From Calendula officinalis (Eukaryota; Streptophyta; Magnoliopsida; Asterales; Asteraceae): a stretch of DNA of 64,000 nucleotides. Position numbers and translations under genes: made by a program. The notes beneath the pieces were generated by a model. It saw only the letters and a program-made list of their open reading frames with translations, searched no databases and was not told the origin of the DNA. Of this stretch, positions 1 to 12,800 are shown one piece after another (the first letter of the stretch is position 1; each line of letters starts with the position of its first letter). The stretch lies in the NCBI GenBank assembly GCA_963853835.1, contig OY970835.1, positions 38,845,547-38,909,546 on the forward strand, given 5' to 3'.

Positions 1-338
1 ATATAAATAATAAACACCTAAATTCAAAAGAAAAATAGCTAAATATTGTACATTAAAATATTAACAAAATAGTTAATATTGGTTGCTAAAATAAATAAAC
101 AAAAAGAATAATGTTTAAAGTTGTCGATATTGACGTTCAGTTTACTTGACGTTAGGTTGTTAGTAGTCCTCTTCAGATACAACAGCTCTCACTACAAATT
201 GAGCGATTTGATCAAATATTATAATTGATTGGATCGATTAACCCAAACCAACATTCCATATCACCAATTGCCCCCAAATCTGTTCTTCCTCAATCACCAT
301 TAATTTCAAGTATTTTATTGTTTACGATAACTCAAAAT
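1..338 (+). promoter_or_regulatory. upstream region and 5' leader of the HPGT gene
   Basis: AT-rich sequence with no coding pattern. It runs up to the ATG at 339 and should hold the promoter and 5' leader. I do not see an unambiguous TATA box or a uORF that I would defend. Confidence 0.4.
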
Positions 339-3136
339 ATGGAGAACAGCCCTCCATACTACAAGGAGGGCTTGCAATTACCAACAACAACATCTAAATC
401 CGATAAACAACGGTCCAGATCATCATCATCATCTAGATCTTCTGTACCTTCAATCTTTCTCGCTTTCTTCTCTTGTCTCGCTTGGCTGTACATTGCCGGC
501 AGGTATCCAGAAATTCGTATAATTGTTAGGGTTTTTAATTTGTATTGATCATGCTACTTGTAATTGGTGTTATTAATTTACAATTTGCGTGTTTTGTTGG
601 AGAATTAGACAATTTCTGGATCTTAATTTTGAAAATGTGATCAATGTGAACATATACAGTGTCAAAAAGCTATACATATTAGAGTTTGTATACCATATGA
701 TCGTGATTCTTATATTTCTAGTATGTGTTGGTGGAAATTTTGAAAATTTATTGATCAGTATACATTTTTAGGGGTTTTATTTGATAATCATGGTACTTAT
801 AGCTATTAATGATTTCAGATTTTCAACTTGTGTGTTGGTGGAGAATTATATGAATTTCCTGGAATACATGGCTTGTATAGTGGGGGATTTTTTAGGATGT
901 TTATGTGCTTTTGTAATCCACTACAAAATTGAACTTGATTATGTTAATTCTGAGCCTAATAGACGTGATCATTTTTAAATTTTACTAGGTTATGGCAGGA
1001 TGCTGAGAACCGAATGTTGTTGTCTAGTTTGCTTATGAACAATTCTGCAGAGGTTTGCTTTGAATCTACCATTTTTTCAATTGTTGTAGATGTTATATGA
1101 TAGGAAGATAACTAAATTATGCCAACTAATATGGCAAAAAAAAAAAAAAAAACACACGAACACATAGTAGGATATGTATGCACCATTACAGATGTTTTTA
1201 TTGAGCTTGGCTCGAGCTCGTTTGATTTAAGCATATTAATGAGTTATCAAATATTCAAATATAATAACCTTTTTTTGTGTTTATGACAGAGACCAAAAAT
1301 TCTTACAGTTGAAGACAAGCTTGTGGTCCTAGGACGCAAGTAAATTTTGTTCGTGTGTTTTACATCTTTATAATTATGTCTCGACATAATATGATGTCTC
1401 TTTGTAAATCTTTATTCTACAGGGACTTAGAGAGAAAAATTGTTGAAGCAGAAATGGAAATAACATTAGCAAAAAGTCAAGGTTTTCTCAAGGAACGATT
1501 AAAGCAACCTGGTTCAACTAACAAAAAGCTTCTTGCAGTTATTGGTGTTTATACAGGATTTGGTAGTCGATTAAATAGAAATGTTTTTAGAGGATCTTGG
1601 ATGCCAAAAGGTTATTTACTAATTTATATTAAAATATAATAATTTATAGTAATATGATTCTTTGTAGGTGATTTATTTGTGTTTTGTAGGTGATTCTTTG
1701 AAAAAGCTTGAAGAAAGAGGAATAGTTATACGTTTTGTAATTGGAAGGAGGTTGTGTACTCATTTTAAATATTTTACATCTATAACTTAAAACAAAACTA
1801 ACTAGAAATTAAAATTTCAGTCCTAATCGCGGTGACAGCTTGGATCGCAACATTGATGAGGAAAATCGTACAACAAAAGATTTCTTGATTCTTGTAAGTT
1901 AATAGGTTTTTATCTTCAAGCCGCATACTTTCATATATGATCTATTAGAACTTCATATCATAGCTAATTACCAAAATACCCTTTATTTTTTTATTTATGT
2001 CTTTTTCTTTTATCACATGTTTGATTCTTAGGATGGTCATGAGGAAGCTGATGAAGAATCGTCAAAGAAAGCAAAGTTCTTTTTTAGTACAACAGTTCAA
2101 AATTGGGATGCAGAGTTTTATGTAAAAGTGGATAACAATATTGCCCTTGATCTTGGTAACAATATTACCATTTTTCTTTTAAAAAAACTGCATACTTTTT
2201 TTTTTTGTATTTATTAATTTTATTTGGTATTTTAGAAGGGTTAATTGAACTTCTTGAAAGCCGTCGTGGTCAAGATAGTGTTTATATTGGATGCATGAAA
2301 TCAGGAGAAGTAGTTGCTGATGAGTAAGTAACCTTTTTCACCAACTTATGGTGTGAATATGTTGTTTCTGGATTTATTTTTCTAATTTGGTAAAAAAATT
2401 GTGTTTTTTTTTCTTTTAAGCTAAGGGTGTTTATAAATTGTCAGGGGAAAACCATGGTATGAACCAGATTGGTGGAAATTTGGTGACGAGAAATCGTAAG
2501 TATTCTTCTGGTCAAGTTTCTGAATTTAATCTCATAGTGAGGGAAGAAGAAACCAAGATGTTGACTTTGACTTTGACCCATATGAGTAAAAGCCTCGTTT
2601 TTGTTCAGGTACTTTCGACATGCATCTGGATCACTTGTCATTCTATCGAAAAATTTTGCTCAATACATAAACATAAATAGGTAACTTTTCCCTTTCAATA
2701 TGTGAATATTGAAGTATAATTATTTATTTATTTTTTATCTATTTTTATTTTTGTTTTAGTGCTTCTTTAAAAAGTTATGCACATGAAGACACATCAATTG
2801 GTTCATGGATGATGGGAATACAAGCAACGTATATAGATGAAAATCGTGTGTGTTGTAGTAGCTCTCGACAAGGTAAACATGCTTCTCTGGCATCTGAGTT
2901 TTGACTATTTATATTTGTGAACCTTTTAAATCACTTCATTATAAAATATTAAAAAAAAAAATTAGGTTACTTTTTTAGGAGAAAGCTCATTTTAGAACCA
3001 CAAAAAATTAGATTACAAAAGAACCAATGTTTCATTATTGCAATATATCATATGTAGTGTTTTAAAGCCGAATTTGAGTGCTAACCGTTTTGTAAATGAC
3101 ATTTTGTTCTCAGATAAGGTGTGTTCGTTGGCGTGA
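339..3136 (+). CDS. HPGT: hydroxyproline O-galactosyltransferase (HPGT-type, GT31 family)
   Basis: Type II Golgi galactosyltransferase of the HPGT1/2/3 clade, which adds the first galactose to hydroxyproline on arabinogalactan proteins (family knowledge). Twelve exons: 339-502, 989-1052, 1290-1339, 1423-1610, 1690-1750, 1821-1893, 2032-2155, 2236-2323, 2445-2495, 2609-2680, 2760-2872, 3114-3136. They sum to 1071 bp (356 aa) with all GT-AG junctions in phase. The N-terminus is Ser/Arg-rich and cytosolic, followed by one membrane anchor (FLAFFSCLAWLYIAGR). The stem and catalytic domain contain AEMEITLAKSQGFL, LAVIGVYTGFGS, FRGSWMPKGD, QNWDAEFYVKVD, ESRRGQD and YIGCMKSGE, ending near CCSSSRQ. 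The ATG at 339 is chosen because it places the anchor as in the family; an upstream in-frame start at 225 lacks family support. Oddity: the metal-site region reads KVDNN where I recall KVDDN in Arabidopsis. Confidence 0.9.
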
Positions 3137-3229
3137 TTATAGGGTGTGATAAGGAAAGAGCTATAAAGTATGGAGGGCAATTGTTTGATTTCGTTACATA
3201 GGCATTTAAATGAATCGAACATTCACTTA

Positions 3230-3671
3230 GGGGGTGTTTGGGAAAACTTATTAAGGGGGCTTGTGCTTATTAGCTTATTTAAATTAATAAGCTTTTTAAA
3301 AATAAAGTGTTTGGAAGAGCTTATCTAAGCTTATTGTAAAATTACCAAAAGGGTATAAAAAATAAAATTATAAAAATTATAAAAAAATATTAATTTTTAA
3401 ATAAAAAATAAAAAATATTAATTTTTAAATAAAAAATAAATAAAAAAATTTAGATTAAGTATATGTGGGTGTCAAAGGTGAGGATAAAAGGGTAAAAAAC
3501 CCTTAATAAGCTTAAAATCCCTTTCAAAAGGGATTATTTAAAACCCTCTAATAAGCTTATAAGCATAAGCTTATAAGCCCAAACAAACACTTAAAACTTA
3601 AAAGTGCTTAAGAAACTTAAATAAGCTAAAAAGCTAAAAAGCTCACTAAAAAAGCCCTCCCAAACACCCCC
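3230..3671. mobile_element. PIF/Harbinger (Tourist-like) MITE, 442 bp
   Basis: Terminal inverted repeats begin GGGGGTGTTTGGGA at 3230 and end with the complement TCCCAAACACCCCC at 3671. The 3-bp target duplication TTA is seen on both sides (3227-3229 and 3672-3674), the hallmark of PIF/Harbinger. The interior is AT-rich with inverted TAAGCTTATAAGC-type subrepeats and no ORF. Related sequence appears to occur in RPL9 intron 1 (about 17340-17640) and near 63180-63360. Confidence 0.85.
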
Positions 3672-3786
3672 TTAATGTTAGTTTATTGTTCAAATTCAAA
3701 ATAGGATATTAATTGATCATTTATGTTCATATCTTTGTTTTTCTATACATACTAGATAGAGTTAAAGAGTTTTGTCTTATAATATA

Positions 3787-4050
3787 CTCCCTCCGTCCCT
3801 TAATAAAGTTCTCATTTCACTCAAAATATTTGTCCTAAAATAAAGTTCTCAATTCTCATATTGGAGGGACCCACTCAATATAATAATATTATTATAATGT
3901 ACCTCACCACTAACTATCTCTTAGAAACACTTTCTCTCTCCAAAAAACTTTATACTTTAATCAAATTTATTATCAATGACTCTACCACTATCTATCTCCT
4001 AAAATATTATGCCCATAAGAAATGAGAACTTTATTAAGGGACGGAGGAAG
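3787..4050. mobile_element. Stowaway (Tc1/mariner) MITE, 264 bp
   Basis: Terminal inverted repeats CTCCCTCCGTCCCTTAAT and its complement ending GGACGGAGGAAG. A TA target duplication lies at 3785-3786 and 4051-4052. The interior is AT-rich and non-coding. Confidence 0.88.
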
Positions 4051-4052
4051 TA

Positions 4053-5004
4053 TTTACTTTATTTAGGGTGATTCTAAGGGTTTGAGTGAAATATTTTTAA
4101 GATTTACGTTGTGATTCTGTAGCCGTCTAAAAGCAATGTACAACAATAATGCAAATACTGAATATAAAAGTGCTATAAAGTCTAGGGTTTTGAGATCCGA
4201 GTGAATACTAGTTCATGTTTTAATAGAAGTATAAATATGGTTTAGATTGATATAATGTTAGTATATATAAAGGTTAAATAATTTTAATTTGTCTTGTATG
4301 AAGTAGTACAAAATCAATTCTCACAAATAATGAGTTTGTTTAACTCATGCTTTTAGACCGGTGCTAATCGTGCTTCGGTTGACACTTGTTTTCTCATCAC
4401 TCTTCCTTCACCATTGGCATGACTCTTTGGTTTGGAGGTGTCTCTATAGTATTTTATGTGTATATATTTTCTATTGGTGGAGCTCAAAAAATATTGAAGA
4501 GATTGAGTATTGTTGGCATATGTATGTCAGTTGTAGTGTCATCTAACGTAGCGCTGATATGGCAAAAATTGAAGATGTCGGTTATGTTACGGTTGGCACC
4601 AGTCTTAGAACGCGAGATAAGAGCATTAAAAAAACTAAAATACTATATATATAAAGAATTTTTTTTTATTTATTCAAGTATGTTTTATACATGTATTAGT
4701 ATATATTACATTTTGTAACTTACATGAATAGTGCCTAACACCTTAATTTTTTATTATCTTTTTATTTGGGCAACTTTTGTTTACTTTGAGCATAGGATTC
4801 ATTATTTTGGCTGCTTTTGTTTCTATCAAGTGTAGAGGTCTTCCAATTTGAGTAATCTACATGCATAATTTAAATTACTTTCACAAAATGACTAAATAAG
4901 TCCATATACTTTTTAGTTTTTTTATAAAACAATCTTGCAACTATTAATTTTATATAAAACATGAAATTAATTTCTACGTTATAATAGCATAATGTTTTTA
5001 AATA
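4053..5004. other. intergenic, no gene recognised
   Basis: AT-rich sequence with short open frames at 4361-4718 that match nothing I recognise and lack codon structure. Possibly an old unclassified repeat. Confidence 0.4.
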
Positions 5005-5534
5005 CTCCATCTGTCCTACAAAAAACTTCCCATTTGACCTTAATTTTTTGTCCCACAAAAAACTTCCCATTTCATTCGATTGATGGGCTCCACGTAATTA
5101 AATACTACTCCCTCCGTCCCACAAAAAAGTTCTCATTTCTCCTAAAGCTTTTGTCCCACAAAAAAGTTCCCATTTCTCACATGTGGTGGGCTCCACATAA
5201 TAAAATATTATTATTATTAAAAACTCCATCAATAACATCCACTAATTATCTTTCTCTCTCCAAAACAACCTTATATTTTAATCAAAATAATACCAATGAC
5301 CCCACCATTAACTATCACCTAAAATCTTGTGCCAAAGGGAAATGGGAACTTTTTTGTGGGACGGAGGGAGTATTATTACTAAGGACCATACCACTAACTA
5401 TCCACTAACTATCTATCTCTCTCCAAACCAATCTTATATTTTAATCAAAATTATTATCAATGACCCCACCACTAACTATCACCTTAAAACTTGTGCCCAT
5501 GTCAAATAGGAAGTTTTTTGTGGGACGGAGGGAG
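5005..5534. mobile_element. Stowaway MITE interrupted by a second Stowaway
   Basis: The outer element starts CTCCATCTGTCC at 5005 and ends GGACGGAGGGAG at 5534, with TA at 5003-5004 and 5535-5536. Its two halves are separated by the complete Stowaway at 5108-5370. Without that insert it is about 265 bp, the same size as the copy at 3787. Confidence 0.8.
5108..5370. mobile_element. Stowaway MITE nested inside another
   Basis: Complete element, CTCCCTCCGTCCCACAAAAA to the complement ending GGGACGGAGGGAG, flanked by TA at 5106-5107 and 5371-5372. It sits within the element at 5005-5534, so it is the younger insertion. Confidence 0.85.
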
Positions 5535-5824
5535 TACTTGTTAAATACATTTTTGAATATAAATGGTGAGCTTTTATTCTTTAAATACTCTTATCTCATA
5601 TCCTAATACATGAGTTAGAGTTAGACAAACCCATAAATAATTAGTATTAATTCAAATTAAATAATATTAACTAAAATTTTCCATATTTTCAAAATAAATT
5701 TTATCAAGATCTAAAATTTGTTTGTAAAATAAAAATAAAAAAGGTTTTTCATTGATAATTTCTATAAACTAACCATTTTTACAATTAAGTGGACCTAAAA
5801 CTTTTCTAATATGCCAATGAAGAC

Positions 5825-6497
5825 TAAGGATGGCAATGGATCGGATATGGATCGGGTGATGCCATATCCACATCCATATCTATTTAGATTTACATCATCC
5901 ATATCTATATCCATATCCATTTAAACCGTTTCATCCATCCATATCCATATCCATTGGATTAGAGCGGGTAAATGGACATCCGTTGGATGTCGAAAAATTT
6001 TTGTTTCTTAAAGGAAATGCGATAATTTTATAGATAATTTACGATTTTTAATGTATATATACATAATTTATTCAAAAGAAGATACAAATGAAGATAACTA
6101 TGAATCTACATTCGATTCATAATGCATAGTTAATTTGTAGTTAATCTTCAAATGTTGATAGATACAAAAAAATGACTTGGTATAATTAAAAGTTTATATC
6201 ATTGCTTATAATGTTTACAAATTCAGTTATCTTTAATATTGTGTTATGTATAAATTTTATAAATCCGAAAAATGTGTAGATATATATTCTTAATTATGTA
6301 AAATTATAATATAGAAAACTTAATTTCGGGGTAAGTGGATTTATCCACGGATTGATTATCGTCATCCATATCCGCTCCAATAAACATTCATATCCGCTCC
6401 ACATCCGATATTCACCCATTTAACTTCATCCATATCCACATTTGGCGGAGCGGATCGGGTGGATGATCATCGGGGCGGATGTTGATTGTCATCCCTA
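5825..6497. mobile_element. non-autonomous hAT element (MITE), 673 bp
   Basis: Terminal inverted repeats TAAGGATGGCAA and TTGTCATCCCTA, flanked by an exact 8-bp target duplication ATGAAGAC at 5817-5824 and 6498-6505. Both features are typical of hAT. The interior has no ORF but has many degenerate CATATCCAT/GGATATGG units near both ends. It lies about 360 bp upstream of the SET gene start. Confidence 0.9.
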
Positions 6498-6859
6498 ATG
6501 AAGACCACCTGTGTGCCCACTACAGGCTGATCCCACACAACATCGATTCAAGCTGTTATTCACAATCAACGGCTAGATACCATCAGATGACAAATCAACG
6601 GTGGATAATGCTCCATTGTTTTATAGGTGTCAAGTAACCGGTCCTAGGTCAGTATTTCTCCTCGAACTACTACAACACTTGTCTTCTTCCCCTTTTTCAT
6701 CATTTACACACACTGTTCACACACACACACACTCGCCATTGTTACTGTGTGTGTGAGAACTCAGCACCTGCTATGGAAATTGAACTTTTTCGTGCTTTTA
6801 ATGTTGTATAGCGCGATCATCGTGTTAGGTTATTTGAGCTAGTTTTTAGTTCGTTGATT

Positions 6860-9800
6860 ATGGATAATCGTTGGCAGCTGAGGAAATGCGGTTCCACGTG
6901 GCAGTCATCGGCGGAGCCGGCAGTGGTGGTGGCTCCTTCTCCGGCAGTTTCTCAAGTTCAGCCACCGGATTCTTCTAGAAATTTGGTAAGATAAGACGCC
7001 ATTACTCTTTTAGTCTGTTTTGTGTGTAAGTTTTACTGTTGATATGTTATGCTGCTTGTGTATGATTTATGAATTTCTGCATCTAAAATGCAGTGTTCAA
7101 GTAAATTCAACTGCGATTCATCGCGATTTATATCAATTCATCCCCAAAAATTAGTTTATATCTGCTAAAGCGAATGTGTGTGGTTCAAGTATGCACAAAA
7201 TTCCTGAAATTATTTTAATTACTATGCTTACGAATAGCTAGAGAGTAGTGACAGAGATGACCTGAGATCTATTACTTTCTGTAGTTTTGTGGAACTTGTT
7301 TTGATAAAAAAAACAATACTAATATATTTGTGACAAATTTGGTTATGATTGATATACAACTTTGAATAATTTCATATTTTTTGTAGATCATTGGTTCAAG
7401 TCAATACTCATATCCACATATTGTGCAAGAACCAAGTTCATCAACTCGCAAAACAATGCCTGATCCCTTATTTCAAACCACAAATTTCAATTTACACAAC
7501 TCAAATCTGTCAGTATTGGGAACTCCATTTTTTACTCTCCTTTCCGGACCACCATCTTTTCCACAATATGATTCTCAACACTTGTTGAGCTCAAAACCAG
7601 TTAATTCATCCAGTAAAGTTAATATCTACAATAGCAACTCTACTGTGGGTCCTACAGAACATGATTCTTCATTTGTTACCCCTAAACGATCATTGCAAAA
7701 CATTGATAACCGCTACATGAAGTCCAAAACTGATATTAATTATCTCACTTCTGATGGTATTCGACAACCAAATGGGTTCTCTTCACTTAAAGCTGCACCG
7801 GTTTCTGGTTCAGTGCCAGCTCAGCATTGTTTACCACGTGTTTTTTGTCTGTATGCAAGTGAGTGTTTTTAGTTTTTACCTAATCGTTGTAGGCTTGAGC
7901 ATATTTTGCTTTATAAACTCTAATCCTGTTTTTTCTGTTTTTTTTTTGAAAGGTGGTGATCTGTTTTTCAGCAATGGTGGACTCCTTGGAGTTGTTTGCT
8001 CATGCCATGGTTTTCACATGTCAATATCTAAATTTTCAGAGGTATTTTCTGAAGATGTTTTGTGGATTCGTTGGGTCTTATACTCTTATCAAGACATTTA
8101 TGTATTTTTTTATTATTTTATTTTGCCTGCAGCATTCAGGTTTGAGAGATGTTAATCCTGGAGATGCTGTTCATATGGACAGTGGTGAGACAATAGCTCA
8201 GTGGAGAAGAATCTACTTTTCTAAATTTGGGGTAATTTGTCCTCAAAATTTGATCTCTACATCATATCATGTGATCGATTTTAAAATTTGGAAATGATTT
8301 CTTCTATATAAAAAACTGTACTGCTTTAGTGAAATGAATACATAATAATCATACAAAATTTCCAATTTATTATTGAACATTGTATTTCTTATTGGCATGT
8401 TATTGAAGCTCAAAGAACACTGGTTGGTGATGTTTTTATCGTGCTTTAGATTAAAATACCAGAAGACCAACATGGATGGAACTGGCCTGAAGGATTATCA
8501 ACAGTTGCTGACTCAGCAAAGAGTAAAGAAAGGGTGCACAACGTGACAAAAAGTTCTAATCTTAGACCATTTGCAAACATGGTGCTTCCAAATGACCATC
8601 AGTTAAGTCAACATTTGGTCAATGAGGTCAAAAGTAGGGTTTCATCAAATATTGAGTTGAGATTAGGACAGCCATCTCAGCAGAGTCAAACAGGTTTCAA
8701 TACTCGTGTTAGCAGAGTTAGTCATCCTGTGGAGTTAATATCCTCTCAGCCACTAATTTATAATGGTGCGTTTTGTCCTATACCAAAAATTACCTGTTTT
8801 GATTCTTCTAATTTATGTTTTTCTGTATATCCTATAACAGGCAGTAACAGAATTACAGAAAAAAGCAAGCAAGTTGTTAACTGTGCTGTTGAAGCAGCTA
8901 AATCCGGTTCAACCAGAGGACAAAACGGGTTAGGATTTTCAAATCTAGGGTTTGGATCCTATAGCTCAATGAAATCTTATCAACATGAACAATTAAAAAA
9001 TGATGTAGTAACAGATTCAGTTAATTCCATGTTATTTTCACATCTGGAAAGTGCTAAAATCAAAATGCAAAATAAAGATTCCCAAAATGGTGCTAATAAC
9101 CAATTTGTTGAATCTCGAATTTCCAAATTTAGTTCAATGAACTTTGGTTCTGGTTATATGGAAAGTTACAAGCTTATGGAAAGAGAGAAAGGAGTTGACC
9201 ATGTTGACCATGGTTTTTCTAGACCAGTTACTTCGCGACATGTGTCTCCTAAACCACCTTTGATGTCAGGATCTCCTTCTATGGTTATGAACTCTTCTAC
9301 TAATATGAATTCAATAATATCAAAAGACGAGGCTGCAAAAGTACCAAATTACCCTTTAAATGAAAGTTTGAGGACTTCAATAAATCCTGAATCAAAATTA
9401 ACTGAAAAAAGGGATGTATGCAAAGTTAATCTTCCAGAATTTGTAACAAAGTCTCTCCATTCTGGCACAGAGAACACAGCTGTCATTTCTGGTAAATGTT
9501 TTTATTTAGCACTTAGGATTGCCGATTATTTAGTTTATTATTTTTCAATTTTCAATTCTTTTTTTAATCTGATGAAATTTTTCTGCAGTTTCTGCAGACA
9601 AATGCAGTTGTTGGGTACATAAAGAAGTTACAACTGAAAATTCAAATCCTGAGAGTAAAAAATTTCTCAGTGCATTTGGGGAACCGTCACAAATTACTTC
9701 CCCAATATTATCTACTTCTAATTTAGAAAAAGATTGCAATTTGCATGATAAATCTATTTCTATAAATAAGATTGGAGAAACAATGAAACCAAATTTAAAA

Positions 9801-12800
9801 AAAGTCGAATTTAATGCTTTTCAGTGGAAAGATGTGCCGAGTAAAATGTCAGAAAGGTGTCATGTGCCATGCACAGACCAAACTGCTAATTTTCTAGAAG
9901 AAAAGATTGATATCGATGATCAAACTTCTGATGTACCTAGTAAAAGCGTTGACCAACCTGTTCTTAAGGTTGACTTTATGAAAGAACAAGTCATGTCTAA
10001 TATTTCATCAAAATGTTCTGCACCTGCTTTTACTCAAACATCTGTTAGAATCAGTAATGAAGATTCATGTACTGATGATGCACAAAACACTGATTGTGCA
10101 AAAAACTTTGTTTTAGATGAAAGTTCAGGTATTCAAAAAAGTTGGTCATCTGATGATGATTTTGATTTTAAAATTAATTCGAAACGGTCAAAATCGGTTT
10201 GTGATCGGTCAACTCGTAGTCTTGTTGATGAACTTAGGGTTATAGATAATTTAAGACTGAAAAAAGTACAGAATCAAGTCAATACTGTAATCCCTGGAAA
10301 TACCAGTTCTATGAAAACAATTGAGAAAAACGATTTTACAGTTGGAAAGAGAAAACGAGAAACAAAATTCAAAATTCTTGGCACATCATTCCCTGAATCC
10401 CCTGTTTCTCCAGTGTCTTCAGGAAGTTTCGGGCAGTCTGGGCAGTCCGGGCAATCCTCTTGCATGGAAGATATGGAAAAATTTGATAAAAGGAATTATA
10501 ATGATTTTCTTGAAATTCCCGAATCGTCACGTGGAAAAAAGGCAAGGGTAGATTTGGAATTTTCAAAAGAAAAAAACTTTAGTAAAAGATTTAGTAGACC
10601 AATTGTATGCGGGAAATATGGTCTTATATCCAATGGTGATACATCTAAACCAGCAAAGATTTATTCTCTTGGAAAGATTCTCAAAACTGCCAAAAGATTC
10701 CCGTCTTCCGGAAACAAATTGGTAAAGAAATCACAAGTAAAACAAAAAACATTAAAAAAATCAATAATCAGGGAAGGAAATAGACGTTCGGGTAGAACTT
10801 CTAATTTGAAGGAAAATAAATATAAAATTAGTAAGCAAACTGCAGTATACAGCAGTGATGATGATTCTATGAAAACATCAGATGATGATGATTCTATGAA
10901 AACATCAGATGATGATTTTGGTGCCAAAATAAAGAAAAAAAGTAAGGCGACTCGAAAACGAAGCATTTATGAGTTAATTACAGAAGGTATATATATTATC
11001 TTTACTGAGTATATTGAACTTAATTTATGTTTGGGAATATGTCATAAAATAGTGTTGGAAAACATTAAAAATAGTCCGTTTTACTGTTTTTGTTATTACA
11101 TGTTTTTACCGGCATATTATGGTAATTATAGTGTTGAAAACATAAAAAATTAATAACTTTTAGTTACCAATATATGTCGACTAAAAACTTGTAACTAGCA
11201 AAAGGGACCAGTGCTTAAAGTATATTGTTATTTTGTGACATTTGTTGTTTATGCTTAGATAATCTTATCTTGTGCTCTCTGATATCAGGAAATGATTCTG
11301 GTTGTGCTCAAGATAATTTGAAAACTGGTGGAACAAGTAATAATAATCTTGATGAAATAGACAATAAATCCAGGTAATTAATTATTATTTTAATATGGAG
11401 TGTTTGGAAGACTGAGATTCATGGCATATTGTTTGTTTAGATACCCCGAGGATACAGATTTGGATAAATCCTGCAATGTTTGTGGAAGCTTAAACAATGA
11501 TGAAATTAATTGCTTGTTGGAGTGCAATCGATGCTTCATAAAAGTATACAGCTCCCCTTTATTATAACAATTATATTTTTTAATGAAAATCGCCTTTTAA
11601 GATATTGATAATCTTTTGTATGATGTTATGCAGGTGCATCAGGCTTGTTATGGTATTTCAAAGGTTCCAAAAAGTCATTGGTATTGCAGACCATGCAGAG
11701 AAAATGCCACTAATATGGTAAGAACCGTAATATTAGTTATTTTGCACATTTAACTTTGAGTAAATTCCATAAATCATCCTTGTGGTTTGTATGAAATCAT
11801 GGATTTTGTCCCTCGTCTTTTTTTATTACACTAACTTTTGAAACTTGTAAGTTAATAGGGACCTTTGATGTTACAAGTTTCAAAACTAGGGACAAAATCC
11901 AATTTTCAGACAAACCATAGGGACGGTTTATGTATTTTACTCTTTTATTAGTTATTTTGCTAGTTTAACATATAATACATGAGAATTAATTATGGTTTTA
12001 ATTGTGATTTAGGTATGTGTCTTATGTGGTTATGAAGGTGGAGTCATGACTCGAGCTGTTCAAAGTAGCAATGTTGTAAAAGGCCTTCTTAATACATGGA
12101 ATGTTGTTACAGAATCACAATACCACCAGATTGATGCGCCCAAAAATACAATTTTTGAACATATAAAAGCATCTTCAGCATCTGATCCAACGGTCAAAAA
12201 TTCATCTTATAGTATGAACAACACGATGGTACTAAATAGTGTAACAGCCGGGTTTTTTGACCGTACGGTCAAACAGTGGGTACATATGGTTTGTGGACTC
12301 TGGACACCTGGCACTCGATGCCCTAATGTTGACACCATGAGTGCTTTTGATGTTTCTGGTGCTTGCTTTCCCAAAGAAAATGTTGTAAGTTTTTATTTTA
12401 TTTTCTTTTAAAAAAAAAACTATTTTCAATAGAGAGTAATTACTTAAAGTGTCCCTGTGGTTTGGATGAAATTATGAATTTCGTCCCTCAGCTTCTTCTA
12501 TATTACACGTATAGTCCCTAATTTTGAAACTTGTAACATCAATAGTAATAGTAAAATTAGGTAGTTAAAAAATGTCGAGGGATGATTTATGTAATTTACT
12601 GTAGAATATAACAATAAGTAATTGTGGATGTTATGTTATTTTTCAGGTTTGTTCAATTTGTAGACGTGGTGGTGGTTGTTGCATAAGGTGCAGAGTTATC
12701 AACTGTGCAATTCACTTTCATCCATGGTGTGCCCATCAAAAGGTCATAATCAGTTGGATTTGTGTTATAACCTGTGGTTTGTATGAAATTATGGATTTCG

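Noticed and set aside
4361..4718. Two overlapping frames rich in aromatic residues
   Set aside because: AT-rich intergenic DNA with no splice or family support.
10661..10966. Minus-strand frame opposite SET-gene exon 6
   Set aside because: The plus strand is clearly the coding one, in phase with flanking exons; the minus frame is a shadow.
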